Shown here: positions 1 through 14,663 of the stretch, piece by piece
Numbering within the stretch: position 1 is the stretch's first letter
Layout: every line of letters begins with the position of its first letter
Assembly (NCBI RefSeq): GCF_019649055.1
Contig: NW_026570222.1
Coordinates: forward strand, 1,364,001-1,428,000
Length of the DNA: 64,000 nucleotides
Direction: 5' to 3'
Source: Paramacrobiotus metropolitanus
Lineage: Eukaryota > Tardigrada > Eutardigrada > Parachela > Macrobiotidae
Translations under genes and position numbers: made by a program
The notes under the pieces: generated by a model
The model's database searches: none
What the model saw: only the letters and a program-made list of their open reading frames with translations
What the model was told of the DNA's origin: nothing

Positions 1-1
1 G

Positions 2-88
2 GCTGAACCTTTGACTAAGACCACTCCGGTGCCCTCGGATACTGCACACCACGCCCAGGATAAATTTGCTACTGGGAAGAAGCACTGA
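2..88 (+). CDS. C-terminal end of an unidentified gene (partial)
   Basis: The window opens inside an open frame that reads 28 codons and stops with TGA at 86-88. The residues are polar and Thr/Pro/Lys rich, ending in FATGKKH. No domain is visible and I do not recognise it. About 330 bp of AT-rich sequence follows before the convergent MTRES1 stop at 418, which fits a 3' UTR. The frame is short, so it could be open by chance; the sequence to the left would decide. Confidence 0.4.
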   Translation, partial: AEPLTKTTPVPSDTAHHAQDKFATGKKH

Positions 89-417
89 TTTCGGGCCCGG
101 CCGGTGTGATTAATAATTTTATCAGCGTGGTTGTTTTGGTTTGTCCTGCTTAACGTTATGATGTATGTTGTGTAGTATTGTTGTGCAATGGGTCAAGTGG
201 ACTTAGAAAATTAAGCTTCAGGTTACGAACACGATTGATTACGTACTGAAGATTACCAAAATGGCTCATATCGATCGATCTTGGTTGGTTTTAAACTTTC
301 CAGAAAGTTTATGGCCGCTAGCGATCAGAACAGCATCGTGAAACAGCAAATAAATCAGCGTTCCCAACCCAGAAACGCAAAAATGCAATTACTGGACACA
401 AAATCTGAATCATTATT

Positions 418-1694
418 TTAACCGGACAAAGTGTATTTGTTGGATCCTTTGTAATTTGGGACTAACAACTTTTTCCAAATACGTGCATATATTGGTAGTT
501 TGCCCTTCATAGTAGTATCCTCAAGTCCCAGAACTTGCACTCGCATAATTTCTAGCATATCAGGATTTTCATTGCTGATTCCAATGATATAATCCATTTC
601 GTCATTCAGTGCTACCTATAAGCATTTTAGAAATGTTGCATACTTCTACCACTTTGTTTCTACAGAATAGCTGTATTTATAGCTCGCGCAGCCGCGCTCT
701 GTTTCTGTAGTAATGTACTCTTAAACCTTACAATTCCGCTCTTTTTGTGAACTTTTTCGCCATTCACCCGAATTCGGTTCTCCATAAATCCTTCTTCAAT
801 TTTCCTGTAATGAAAAACCATACCATAATAGAGGTCTAGCGGTAAGCCGACGACAGCTATGGAATTAATGAAAAATGTCAAACAGGTTAGCCACGTTCGT
901 AGAGGTACTTTACTCAATTTCAATATTTCAGTACCAATTTTGTTCCAAAAGTAAAACTTACTGTTTCAAAAATATCTCAAAGCATAAGTCTAAAACGTCT
1001 GACAGAAATCGTCTACTCCAGAACGTACGCGCGATTGGCATTCAAAGCTGTTTTCATAATGTTGTCTATTCTGGCAGTGGACACGTTCACTTTTACATCC
1101 TTCCAATCTTTTACTTCCCCGTCGTCATCATCGTCTTCAAGAACTCCACCTTCTTCATCTTCTCCTGTCTCGTCTTCGTCTTTTTCCACCTAACAAATAT
1201 TTCAATGCAAGTTATGCAATGTATTGCAAACTGCAAGTGACGAGGAAACACTGTTACACTGCCAAACAAATGCTGCAATGTCAAATAAGAAGCCCCGAAA
1301 ACTGTATTATTACTTACGGTAAGCGAGCAATACATCTGGATACAATAGAAAATAGAATACTCGGCTACGGGCCTGTGCATGTGGCATCTTCGTAGTCACC
1401 TACCGTTTTCGCACCTGATTTCTTCCTGGCGTACCCCCTCATTTGAGCAGAAACTGGAAGCCATGGATGGACAAGCTGCGAGTGAGCTAAAGAAGGCCTC
1501 CGGGAACCCGAATTAATGGACAGCCGCCCAACGGGAGATAAGGTATGAATGGAACCAGTGGAGATAACGGCAGCGCTTCTGCATATTCCCAGATAGCCAG
1601 CTGACAAACTGGGTGCGTTACGGACTACTGTGGGCAGCCGTGCGCAGTACCGCGACACTATTCCAAGAATGGCCGATCTCGAAACGTTTGTCAT
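418..1694 (-). CDS. MTRES1: Mitochondrial transcription rescue factor 1 (S4-domain RNA-binding protein)
   Basis: Four exons (1404-1694, 1029-1189, 732-804, 418-615) join in phase to give 240 residues, the same length as human C6orf203/MTRES1 as I recall it. Residues 1-97 are Arg/Ser rich with almost no acid, as in a mitochondrial presequence. A stretch dominated by Glu and Asp follows. The C-terminal half is an S4-like RNA-binding fold: the segment NRIRVNGEKVHKKSG matches the human NELRLNGEKLWKKSR segment, followed by DYIIGI and the RIWKKL tail. The family binds RNA in the mitochondrial matrix, supports mitochondrial transcription and helps rescue stalled mitoribosomes. Donors include GTAGGT, GTACGT and GTAAGG. 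The ATG at 1694 lies 737 bp from the divergent start at 2432. Confidence 0.88.
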
Positions 1695-2431
1695 TGTGAA
1701 GGGACGTGACTGATTCGCATGCGTAAGTCGAAAACTGAACGGTAAAATTGAAAAATAGCTAAAATACTAAACAGAAAGCTAGAAACAACTTCGTAAGCTC
1801 TCTGGCCGTACGAGTAGTTCAGTTACGGACTGCCAATCTTCGTCATAAGAACAGGATACCTCAAATAAATCAAGTCTGCAGAAACAATGGGTATGTTTCA
1901 AAAGTTTGTGCCCTTCTTAATTAGCTGAATGAACTGATTACCATACGTTATAATTTAACATTTAACGTAAATTAAGTATTGTACAACGGTACAATAACAA
2001 GTACAGTAGTACTTATAAAAACAGTAGTACTTATATTTACAAGTACAGTAGTACTTATACGTACCGCTGTCGTTGGTTGCCCACCTCGGGTTTCCGGTCA
2101 ACAATCTGGAGATCGTCTACTTACGATTAGTAAGTACAGCGTAGGTATATCAGATAGCCATGGTAATACATCAGATACATCAGTTTAAAAAGCCATGGTA
2201 AGTACTTCTGCTGCGATCTATAGAGTACAGATGCATTTCCCAATTTTTCTTGGTTTTTGATTTTGAATTAGGAATATTTCCCTCGGATTCCTAGATTACA
2301 ATTCTAACTAAGTGGGAGTGATAACATACTGGAAATCGATATGGAACCATCAGATCTGAAATTCATCATGGACGCTGGGCAAACTTTTCGATGAATGGTC
2401 GTCACAGCTGGAAGTTTAACTGAATACTGCA
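1695..2431. promoter_or_regulatory. Head-to-head spacer between MTRES1 and the orphan 298-aa gene
   Basis: This 737-bp spacer separates two divergent start codons, so it probably holds both promoters. It contains no convincing reading frame. Its clearest feature is a triple repeat of ACAGTAGTACTTATA-like units at 1998-2060. I see no TATA box at a sensible distance from either start. Confidence 0.5.
1998..2060. repeat. Short tandem repeat, ACAGTAGTACTTATA-like, three copies
   Basis: Three near-identical units (ACAGTAGTACTTATA and variants) start at about 2002, 2021 and 2044. The outer two carry the extra prefix CAAGT. Each unit contains the self-complementary core AGTACT. Words built on GTAC, such as AAGTACTTACT and TACAGTACTGTA, recur in many spacers and introns of this window. 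Confidence 0.75.
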
Positions 2432-3981
2432 ATGGCGGACACTGACAGCGATAGTTATGCGTCGTCGTCTACATCCAGTTTCTTGTCCGCAGCTGCGAGC
2501 GCTGTCGTTGAACCAGCCTCAGATGAATCCCCGGACTTCGCCTCCCCTAGACCAGCGAAGCGACGAAGGGGCAAACGAAATGCGGTAATTACAATTCAAG
2601 TCTCAGCCAAGGATGCCCAGAACCTTAGCGATATTCACGATATTGGCGGTGGCACCTATTATCGCGCATTGCCCAGCTCCGCATTTGAAAGACCTGCGAG
2701 GCGTCGTCCTACGGTTATCGTCTCTACAGCAGATTTCTCAGCTGCATCTATCACGTCGCAAGTACAAGCTTCGCCGCAGTCGCCCAAGGATGTCAGCTCT
2801 AGTTCAAATCCCGATATGGAGGTTGATATTCCGAACCATAGTGTATCCAGCGAACAATGTGAAATTTCCTTTCCTGCTACAGCATCTGTAGAATCTCCAA
2901 CTAGAGCACGTGCTTCATCATTTGATGAATCTCCGACTGTTGCCCCTGCTGAATCCGTTCTTGAGCAATATACAGAGTACCCAACTACGCAGAGCAACCA
3001 AACTGCGCCTGAAGGAGATACAGTAAAGGTTAGTTGAATGTTTTCTGCATTCTCGACCATTTAATTTGGACTGAGTTTTCTGCAGTATTTATTCGGTATA
3101 TGAAGTGTAAAGGCTCACACTGGTGATATAGCTATAGAGTACCAGTTTCGATTGCTTTCAGTTTTGCTGTTTTCATAAATTTCGGGCTGAGGTGATTTGC
3201 ACGCGCTTTGCTGTTTGTACAATCCTCTAGTAATGCATCCAGAGTCAGGATAATATTTTCAGATTTTGTCTTCATGTATCTGGCGTTCAGTAACCACCGA
3301 AACACTTTCCATTGCAGTCACTGCCGGTTGCGGCTTTTGGAGTGACTTACCTCGTTCAGGACTGCGGCACCGAAGGAGTTGTTATGAATGGCCAGTTTTT
3401 TCAGTTGGCCAGAGCGTATCATGAGAACGAGTTTCCGCCCGGTGAAATTGGAAATATTGTTACATGTTTCCGTGGTTTCGACTCAAAGCTGTATTATCTG
3501 CTGACTATGTAAGGGAGTCGCTGTTGAGCGTTATTTTATTCGCACGTAAATGGATTAAACGTTCGCGAAGCGACGCCTTAAGCAAGGTGTAACCCATACA
3601 CCCTGCCTTAAGCATTCACATACATACTCAGTATTACGGAATTCTGTATTAAACAGCAGTGGTCCGATAAGATCCGGAAAGTGTTTTCAAAAATATTGTT
3701 TGAAGCCTAAAAATTGGTACCGCACAGTAGTACGTCGGTTTGTGTTGGGTAGTGCTGTACGCGGTCCTGAAAAGATATCGGTTTCAGAGATTTCCTTGTA
3801 GCGTTGATTTGGATTTAAAACTAATAAAACTAATAAAAGATTAGCTTGTAACCTGTTCTATTTGTTTTGCAGGCTAGATTATGCTGACGTGGTGTTTGTG
3901 GTACCACGGGATTTCTTCAATTCAAAAGCCTCTCACCGCGCCACGCTTCTGGATTTTTACCAGAGTTTTCCGTTGAGATGA
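2432..3981 (+). CDS. Uncharacterised 298-aa protein
   Basis: Three exons (2432-3028, 3318-3508, 3873-3981) join in phase to 298 residues. The donors are GTTAGT and GTAAGG and the acceptors are TTGCAG and TTTGCAG. The start MADTDSDSYASSS opens a low-complexity Ser/Ala region. A basic cluster, AKRRRGKRN, near residue 42 looks like a nuclear localisation signal. A long Ser/Pro/Glu-rich disordered stretch follows to about residue 195. The last 100 residues look folded, with hydrophobic strands such as AAFGVTYLVQDCG and ADVVFVVPRDFF. I cannot place this C-terminal domain in any family. The smooth splicing and the compositional contrast argue for a real gene. A divergent member of a known nuclear family is possible. 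Confidence 0.65.
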
Positions 3982-4987
3982 CATTTCCACCCATGCCTCA
4001 CTCTCAGCTTGCTTTAACGGTCAATATTTAATCAGCATATTTATCGACACTATTATCATTTTTCAGAAAAATTGTGATTTGTTTGTAGTTTGACAAAAAT
4101 TATGTGAACGTTTGAACTTTGTATATACGTAGTTGAATGTATAATAACTTTGCGAGAAAAGCAGCTATGTTAAAAAACTTTTGATCTCAAGACGCTAGTT
4201 GTGACTTGTGAGTTCACTGACTGTGAGTTGAATGCGGTTTTGTGCAACTATGCTTAATCGACTAAATTTGTAGTGATTATTTTGTTTGCAGTATTCGGAC
4301 TATGTATTCTCAATATTTATTGCTGTATATGGTTCTGTATTCTGTATATTATTGTATTTAGATACGGTGGCCGCAAGTTGCTCGTAACCTCAATAATGTG
4401 GAAGTTGTTTTGCTACGTGCTTACTGCATACGTAATATTATCGTTAGCTGTACTATTAACCATACAATTTAATTTTACAATTATATTTTACGGTTAGTAC
4501 AGTGGTACCTTGGAGTAGCAAGTAAGAATGCCTTATAGTTCAGGTTGATAGTAATTATGTACGTTTCCTCTGCCTTACTTTTAGCTGTACAGTGTATTGT
4601 ACAGCGACTATAGTGAGCGTATTGATTTTGGAGATAACAAAAAATGGTTGCGTTACAAATTACAACATCATCGAATGCTACTTCCATTCGTAATTAATTT
4701 TTAAATACTGTATGCTATGTTGCAATGTACGTGTACGTATATGTACGGGTAAATACGAAATGATTTCGCCACGAATGATTTCACCAACGAAATGATTTCG
4801 CCCGGTTTACAACTTTACATTTGGATCTCTTGATTCTCTGAAATTTGTTATTTAGCGAGTATTACGCAAACGATGTCATGTGATTGCAGTAAACAGGCAG
4901 AGTAGGCGGCCGCCCAGTCGGTTGACTCACATACATAAGGACCTATCTCGTGCGAGACTGCGAGCCACACAAAATATAAAGCACCAA

Positions 4988-5016
4988 GAGAGCAGACATA
5001 TAATATGTCTGCTCTC
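4988..5016. repeat. Perfect 14-bp-arm palindrome upstream of cathepsin L
   Basis: GAGAGCAGACATAT and its exact reverse complement are separated by a single A, giving a 29-bp palindrome. It lies about 30 bp upstream of the presumed TATA box and 240 bp upstream of the cathepsin L start codon. It could bind a dimeric regulator or form a cruciform. Both are inferences from symmetry and position. Confidence 0.8.
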
Positions 5017-5045
5017 GCACCAACAGTCTCCGCAGCGGCGCAGCG

Positions 5046-5051
5046 TATAAA
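5046..5051 (+). promoter_or_regulatory. TATA box of the cathepsin L gene
   Basis: TATAAA lies in the context GCGTATAAAG, 207 bp before the ATG at 5253. That would place the transcription start near 5075 and leave a 5' UTR of roughly 175 bases, if no intron intervenes. A weaker ATATAAAG lies at about 4975. Confidence 0.5.
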
Positions 5052-5252
5052 GTGGTGTCACTTTCCATTTTCTATCTTGTTGCGGAGAAAAGCAGTAGCA
5101 AAGCGTCGTGAAGCTAACAGATTTCTGCGTTTTTTTTCACTTGTAACTCAGTAACTGTACTATTTTAATCAGACTTGTTCTATAATATCCGTCATTTCAT
5201 TAGATTGTGCTATCTGACACTTCGTCAAAACTCAAAGGATCGTCTATTAAAA

Positions 5253-7646
<2,394 letters not shown>

Positions 7647-10600
7647 TTTTCCTGCCAATCATGTTCCATTCCTTGCCTGATCATGACTATAATCTCACGT
7701 CTTTGGTGTGCCAGTTCGGATTTGTTATGTGATAATTTCTTCAGTTGCGCATCATCAGATTGACAGATGATTCTTTTCTTCTTGAATTCGGGAATATGTT
7801 AATGGTTAGATTCCCGTGCATTTAGCCTTCTTTTTGCGAAGGTGGCACAGTTTTCATGTTCCCATGTTTTGTCTTTTATGGTTTTTTAATCTTTTGCACA
7901 GTTTCATTCTTGTTTTAAAACGACGAACAACAAAAAAGATTTCACATCCATTTGGTGCATTACAGAGAATGTACACAGGTTTTGGAATAAGATCGGCATT
8001 CACAAACTGCTGTTAAGAGATACTGTAATACCGTACTTGATTTTTTTCGAACTATAACAGCGCAAAGCTTTTGTTCGTCTTCGTACATTATTTAATCGAA
8101 AGTGCTATGAGCCCTAAAATTTTGGGGCGCATAGAAGTGACTTTATTTAATTAATTTAAGGTTTGTGCTACCTTATGCCTTATGGTACGTAGCTCCACAT
8201 TTACTTACTTTCCTGTTTCAAGAAAATGAAATTCTTTCTCGTATGCATACAATTTCATAAAATTTAATTTCGTAATTGCAAGGTTAATTTCGTACTTGCA
8301 AGTAGCGAACGGAATATTCGGAATAGCAAACTTGTATACTGAAGCTATAGTTAACTAACCAAACAAAATCGGAAGAATCGATTACTATACGAGTAAGTAC
8401 AATACTGTGCTTCACAAGTTTTGAGTTAATTTTATTGATAAGTGTTCAGCAAGTAGTGTTGGCATAAGCCAGTATTCGATTATCGCTGCATCGCCGCTTC
8501 GGTACGAGTACTCATATTCCTCATCGATGTGCAAGCTATAACAAAGTGGTGACTATCTCCAAGCTGAGTTATTTTTAAAACGCAACGAAATAAGACGATT
8601 AACAATACTATAATATAAACGAGTAATAGAAACATCTTTTTTTGAAAACTGAGCTTTTGCCTCGGGTAAAACGTAGGCGGGTATTCTATTCTAGAGTCTG
8701 GGCTAAGAAAAATTGAGCAGTACTTCAAACCATTAAGCTGGCACAAATAGTTCAACAACAAGATAATGCACATCTCAACATCAACAACGTGCTCTTAACA
8801 GTATGCAAAAATTGAAAACGTTTTTGAGGCACCATAAAATCAACAGATCAGATCATGTCCCTGATTTCACCAACCTGGACGTGTTAAGCAGATGCCAAGA
8901 GTTAGTGATATCCAAGCCAAGAATGGATTTAAACTTCATATAAGAACATGTAAATACAAAGGGCACCACAGATTATTAGAAGCGCGGTCAAGTTGAAGAA
9001 GAGGAAGCAGAGGCAGAAACCGTGTTACCGGTTACAATAGGTGCACCAGCAATAGTCGCGGGGCGGGAATACGGGACTTGTTCCCTGTTCGTTCCCAAAT
9101 GCCGTTTTTGTTTAATCACGCCACCTGTTAAACCCAGGGTTATTAAGTCCAAATGGTTAACGTCATCAACAGCGGAACAAGCTTAAAGGTTATCCCATAG
9201 TCATAATGAGGTTATCGCAAAATTAAGGCTTTTAAAAAATCAAGCAAATTATATATCAAGACTTGGTAACCTTCACCCCATTGCACAAGTTTTAGCCCAC
9301 AACCAGTTTATTCCCACACCGTTCGAATTAGGTACGACCGTACCAATACTATTATTTAAATAAATTAATGGCGTTTGGAAAAATACATGCGGTCCAGAAG
9401 CTTTTAAAGTTAATAATGTAATACCGGTACATGATATACGTATTAAGTGATTAGTGGTGCCGTGACAGTTTTGCCAACCACTGACCGTAGCAGACTATAA
9501 TTATAAGGTAATGTTGGAGTAATGAGGGCGTAAGGTACGTAGCAATATGAGTCGATAATATCACACAATTGTTTTCATAATTATCATAGTATTAGAGTGA
9601 ATTATTAATTTTGGCACATTCTTTTTAGAGTAATTTTACTTGTTTCTAGACTTAATGTTTCTGCGGCGTCGTCAAAAACTTCCTCAATTAGCGTTCAGTG
9701 TACTGTAAATGAGTCTAAATATTATTAAACTTTCTGTTTCTCTGACCATGGTGAGTTTACTTAAATAACATTAAATAATCTCAAATATCGTACGGCTGGA
9801 CTGCTGGAGTAAGACAACTGTATTGTAATCATAGGCTTTTCTACATTTTCAACCGTGACCTTCGTTATAACTACGAAATTACTGTCAGGTACTGGCCTTC
9901 CACCACCACTGCCCTTCCATCTACAGTACGGTATCCCCGTTCACATACCCTTTCACGCTCTCATAGCAAATGCCTTTCAAAATTAAATTTAATTCCAACT
10001 TTCGCAAATTTTTATTCCCCGCAAAACAATTTGTTACAAAATCATTGGGAATGACGTTAAGCAAAAAAATGGAATGCTTCCAGTACTGCATTCTGGTTCG
10101 GAAAGCTCTCAGACAGACAGTACATAAACGGGAAAAAGCGCACAAAACAAGACCGTGATAAATACAGTACAAAAAGGCAGCATGATCAGCACAACAGACA
10201 AAATACGCAAAAGCATCCACATTACAACAGATCACGCCATGGATGTACAACACAATCCGCATGCAAGGCAAACATTACGGCGTTCAAGGAACGATGTCCA
10301 TGGTCTCGCAAAAAATGGAGTAACAAAATTAGCCGAACTTCGATGCAAAAAAACAAAGGTATGGCGAGAAAGCAAGCAGGAAATAACTACTGCGCCTGGA
10401 GCACAAAGTAAATGAATATGCGCAATAAAATTAATAAATGCAATTACGCTAATTCTTTCTGTCTCGACTAGAACAAAAAAGGAAACAGCTGCTGGATAAT
10501 AAAGTTCTCTTCCCAAAAATTAAATAAGAAATTTCCTAGATAAGGCATAAAAATGAGTGAGAGAAATGCGTAAAAAATGTGCATTTGGGAAGAATGAAAA

Positions 10601-10652
10601 AGTAGTACTCTGTGCCGGGTGGGAAAGAAGATCACGGTAATGCAACGCAGTC
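7647..10652. other. 3-kb spacer between cathepsin L and the QKI/HOW 3' end
   Basis: I find no intact gene here. The left end holds the cathepsin L 3' UTR and the right end (about 9.9-10.65 kb) is probably the QKI/HOW 3' UTR, read on the minus strand. Frames at 8480-8773, 9970-10158 and 9921-10516 lack family signals and look fortuitous. Between about 8.85 and 9.55 kb the plus strand keeps coding-like composition across several interruptions. It may be the remains of an old mobile element. Confidence 0.6.
8850..9550 (+). mobile_element. Possible remnant of a degraded mobile-element coding region
   Basis: The plus strand keeps unusually long readable stretches here compared with the rest of the spacer. 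One short segment resembles a Cys/His-rich nucleic-acid-binding knuckle. It is clearly broken, with several interruptions, and no terminal repeats are visible at its edges. The family cannot be named; retroelement origin is only a guess. It looks old. Confidence 0.2.
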
Positions 10653-13600
10653 TTAACGGGTAACAAACCCACCAACAGCTCCAAGCGACTCCAAGGTAGT
10701 ATAATCACCATTCAACAAGGAAGCGGCCAGCGCTGGATTATAGGAGGCAGCCGCAGCGTATTCGTAGGGGTTGAGCAAGAGACCCGTGGCGTCCGGCACC
10801 GGCAGCGAAACGGGACTGGCGGAGGCGTGGTAATAGCGTGGAGAGGATCCCGAGGTGTTGCCCATGTGCTGATGCGTGGCCGGCAGCATCAACGGAGCAC
10901 CAAGAGTCTGCTGTCGGGCAGCAGCCTGCACCATGGCCGCCTGGTTGGCCAACATGCGGGTAGCGTTATCCACGTAATACTCTGCTCAACAATATTACAG
11001 TATAATTGACAAATTACAGCAAGCGACTGAAGAACTTCGGCACATTAATGTAAAACGTAAAAGCAAATCAAATAGCTGGAACGTACGCGAAATAATAGGA
11101 TTCATGCCATTGCTAATAGCGAAGGCCTTTGGACTTTCACGATAAGTGCCATTAATAATTGCCAGCTCCATAAGTTGCCGCTTTTTCAGCTCATCGTCAG
11201 CTTCGTTCTAGGAGAAGAGTAGCAACAATAAACATCCAATTAATCCAAAAGGTTTGCCGAAATCGACCTACCATTGGGACCAACAATTTGCGAACTTCAT
11301 CGGCCGCCCGCTTCAGCTTGATGCGTCCTCGTTCCGGAGTATCTTCCACACTTATCAGCACATGAAGATTCTCGTCCAAATGCTCCCAGTTCGGCTTACC
11401 TCGGTTCTGAGCCTCCTGTAAATAATCGGGTTTTATTTTTTTATTATGTTCTAAAAACTGCAGGTGTATAATCTATTAACTACTAGAGTTGTCTGCTCAA
11501 GTAGTATCAAATTTATAGTAGCCGCAATACAGTTATCAGTGCTACTGTAAAAAGTGCGATAATGCCAACAGCGAATGCTCACCTTCTGCTTGTCACGCAT
11601 CGATCCCTTGCCGCGAATCATGATCTTACACTGAGTTTCCTTCTCCAGCTGTTTTGCGGTCAGTCCACGAGGTCCCAAAATTCGCCCCACAAAGTTGAAC
11701 TAACAGATTGCAAAAAGTAAGTTAGTGTCAATCAGTCAATGCGTACGTAGTTAACTACGAATCTCTAAGACCTATACACTACCAATATACTGTACTGTAT
11801 GAACCACATAAACCAACACATGACCACATATGACCTTTGGCACAATAGTAGGTACAAGAAACAAAAATGGGCAGAGTGTGTTATAACTGCTACTTCCATA
11901 AATTTTTCTACATTGCAAAACTGGAATTGTCTCTTCTGCTGCAGTAAATTTCAGCCAGTTTAGGCTGACAAATACGACAGCACAGTTCTTAAGATAGAAC
12001 CTAGTTCTTTCTGGTAAGGATGTAAAGGATCTTTGAAGCCGGTACTCCGTATGAAACCGTATTTATCTGTTCTTTGCTCGGGATCATTCGCTACGGTTCA
12101 GAAGCATTCACTAACCGAGATAGTCACTCTACCAGTACAGTTGACAAAGACCACATTCATACTTCCAATTAAAATACAGTGAAATTATTTAAAAGCATAA
12201 CTTTCAGTTTAGAAAGAAAAATGAACCACATAAATCTGACCTTTTGGCACGACAGAAATTCAATTCTTAAGAGAGTCAACGTTATTAACAAACCCTGTGG
12301 TATCGTTTCCTCAGCAGGATCGGTAAATAATTTTTGCCGTTTTTGACATGATTTACTAAAGCAACTGCATGGTAATCTCAGATGGCACACAGAGCGCAGA
12401 GAGGAGTTAAAACGCACATCTTTAAATACCCCAAATGAAATCTGATGAGTGACATAATCTGTCGCTAGTGCGATTTAAGAGTTAACAGCCGTTTGTAACA
12501 AATCTTCCCTAAACTTTCCTTCTCAGAACGGTTATTTTCGAGTATACGGCTGCATCCTATAGACGCAGTAAATTCCATGCAGCAATAATCAATCTCTCAG
12601 TCAGCCAAACTAGTCCAGATGCAACACTTGCTCCAAGTGTCATTTGCTACTTATTCGTGAAAACACCGATGACCTAACGCATATTTTGAAAAAGCACGCG
12701 TAGAGAGTACAGGTCTACAGGATGCATGCACCAAGCGAACTAAACCAAAGACCGCTCGAATCAGTCGAATGTGACTCTTTGCGGCAACTAATTAACAGAA
12801 AACACTACTGACTGTCGGTACATGTATACAATAATGACGTTCAAAGTCGTCTGGACTCCGGATTTACACGTTTGCATTGCCTTTCTAACATTTAAATTTG
12901 AAATATCACAACAATTTAAAATCTGAAAAACAACAGCAAATCCAATTAATCCCAATATTCGCTTATGCGTTAATTAGAATTTGAAGGCGATATTTACAGC
13001 CTAACCTGTTTTAAAACGTTGCACAAAATAATACATATTCCGCATTAATGCTACCGGGTGGTATGACACTTACATCGGGATGCTCGTCGACGGGAATGAA
13101 AACCTTTTCTGTCTGGGTCATGGCAGGGCCTTCCTCCTCGGGCAGAACCAGCTCTTTCGGACCCTCTCCATCTTGGAACAAGCTGATTCGCACCTTACTG
13201 ATCTCTGCAAGCAGCACAGGCACAAGATCAATATTTACTTGTTGTCGTTGGTTATGCTTCATGGTCAGTGACGGTTGTCGGCACAGCTACAGGTGCATAT
13301 ACTTGTATTCGGTCGCCAAATAAGCGACAGTTATAACTGTTTAATTATAATAACCATCAAACAAGTCATATTTAAATTTCTAAAAATCATGATTACAGGA
13401 AATTTTTCAATCACACTCGGCCAGTCAATAACTTTTTTTCGGCAGTCTGAATTTAAGGAAATTTATTCATTAACCGATAAATTACAGAAATGATACCAAC
13501 TTCCTCATAAGGTGAGCAGCTGCATATGGCCCGCAGCCAAAACTGACTCATTGCACTTTAACCGCTAGCCGACGTAACGCATAACTGCACATCGCGAAAG

Positions 13601-14663
13601 AAGGCATGCCGATAAAATAACAGTAGTTAATCTAATGCGTTAAGCAATAACCACTTTTTTTAGCTAACGGGAGAAAAAAAGATGTTGTTACGCAGTACTA
13701 AGTCTGGGAAAAATTCAAACTACCGCGGCACGTGTCGAAATCAAAAGATGTACACTAACAGGCCGTGACCCTTCGGATAAACTGACCCGTACTTACAAAA
13801 AATAAACAGAAAGCGCACATTCACGGTTTCAACCGGAGACCTGGCTACATAATCAAAATTAAGTAAAGTAATGAAGTTACTACAATTCATCAAGGCAGCG
13901 AAAATTCACCATTATATTTTACTTTTACCAAAATAACAAAACCCAGTATTTTTTTATAAAGGAACTATAGTAGTATCATTCGGGGAAATGATTCTGGGAA
14001 CCCTGAAATGTGGAAATAGGAAATTTCCTGACCAAAATGCTCGTGATGTGCAAATGAGCCGCAAAAAATATTTCATGTAAATTATAAAATACCGAACATT
14101 TGGTGATCATGAGGTCTTTATATTTTGGGAAAAAAAGGCTGCAGTAAAACTGGATAAGAATCCTTAATTTCTCTTCAGAAAAGCAAATGGGTGTGCCATT
14201 TACCTTCATCCAGCAAGCGTTCTACGTGCATGAAGGTGTCGCGCGGAAGGTTGGCCAGCTGTCGCTTATCCCGCAACAGTTGACCCAGGTGATCCGCCAG
14301 ACTTCCGGGTGCGATTGACGTCTGCAGTACGCTGCTGTTCTGGCTGCCCACACCGCTGGAGATGGACGCGGAGGAATTCAGGGCATCGTTGGAGCTGTGG
14401 TGTGGCGAGGATTTGGGACTGATGGATGGAGAGCGCCCGGCGGATCGGTTCAGGTCGCTGACCGCCGAAGCGCCTGATGAATAACTGCTGCTGAGGAGCC
14501 CGTTGACGCTGGCTGTGCCGCCGGGCTGCAGATGAGCCTGCACGCGTTTTCCCATGTTAGCAATATAATTTCCGTTAGAAAGAATGCCGGAACCGGGACT
14601 GCTGTAGCCGGAGGAACTGTTGCTGGAGATGGACAGGTTCTGCAGGGAAGGATGATCGGTCAT
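10653..14663 (-). CDS. QKI: STAR-family RNA-binding protein, quaking/held-out-wings type
   Basis: Six exons (14204-14663, 13074-13204, 11583-11699, 11272-11415, 11087-11207, 10653-10981) give 433 residues. The N-terminal 120 residues are a Ser/Gly-rich leader. The Qua1 dimerisation helix follows ([20 protein letters not shown], then RLLDEEISKVR). The KH domain carries [24 protein letters not shown] and GKPNWEHL, and Qua2 ends with [20 protein letters not shown]. The tail is Ala-rich and contains a PYEY motif as in vertebrate QKI. The family binds ACUAAY elements to control splicing, stability and translation, classically in muscle and glia. Introns of 1.37 and 1.0 kb leave room for regulation. 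Alternative 3' exons, common in this family, would be missed by this model. The symbol could equally be how, the fly name. Confidence 0.93.

Larger units (their letters stand above)
3982..5252. other. Spacer upstream of cathepsin L
   Basis: This 1.27-kb AT-rich stretch holds the 3' UTR of the orphan gene and the cathepsin L promoter. An open frame at 4273-4497 is hydrophobic and AT-driven, with nothing else to support it. Near 4755-4800 the word AATGATTTCGCC and relatives occur three times. The palindrome at 4988-5016 and TATA box at 5046 are listed separately. Confidence 0.6.

Noticed and set aside
1111-1240. Overlapping frames on both strands rich in Lys/Glu or Ser/Phe
   Set aside because: Alternative readings of the acidic second exon of MTRES1, whose frame is fixed by phase continuity.
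2659-3060. Minus-strand frame of 133 codons
   Set aside because: It is the shadow of the Ser/Ala-rich first exon of the 298-aa gene.
4273-4497. Hydrophobic 74-codon frame that looks like two membrane segments
   Set aside because: It is very AT-rich, so Ile/Leu/Tyr/Cys codons are expected by chance. There is no splice or promoter context.
9310-9335. GTTCGAAT resembling a tRNA T-loop
   Set aside because: The flanking bases do not form a T-stem, and no acceptor or anticodon arms are present.
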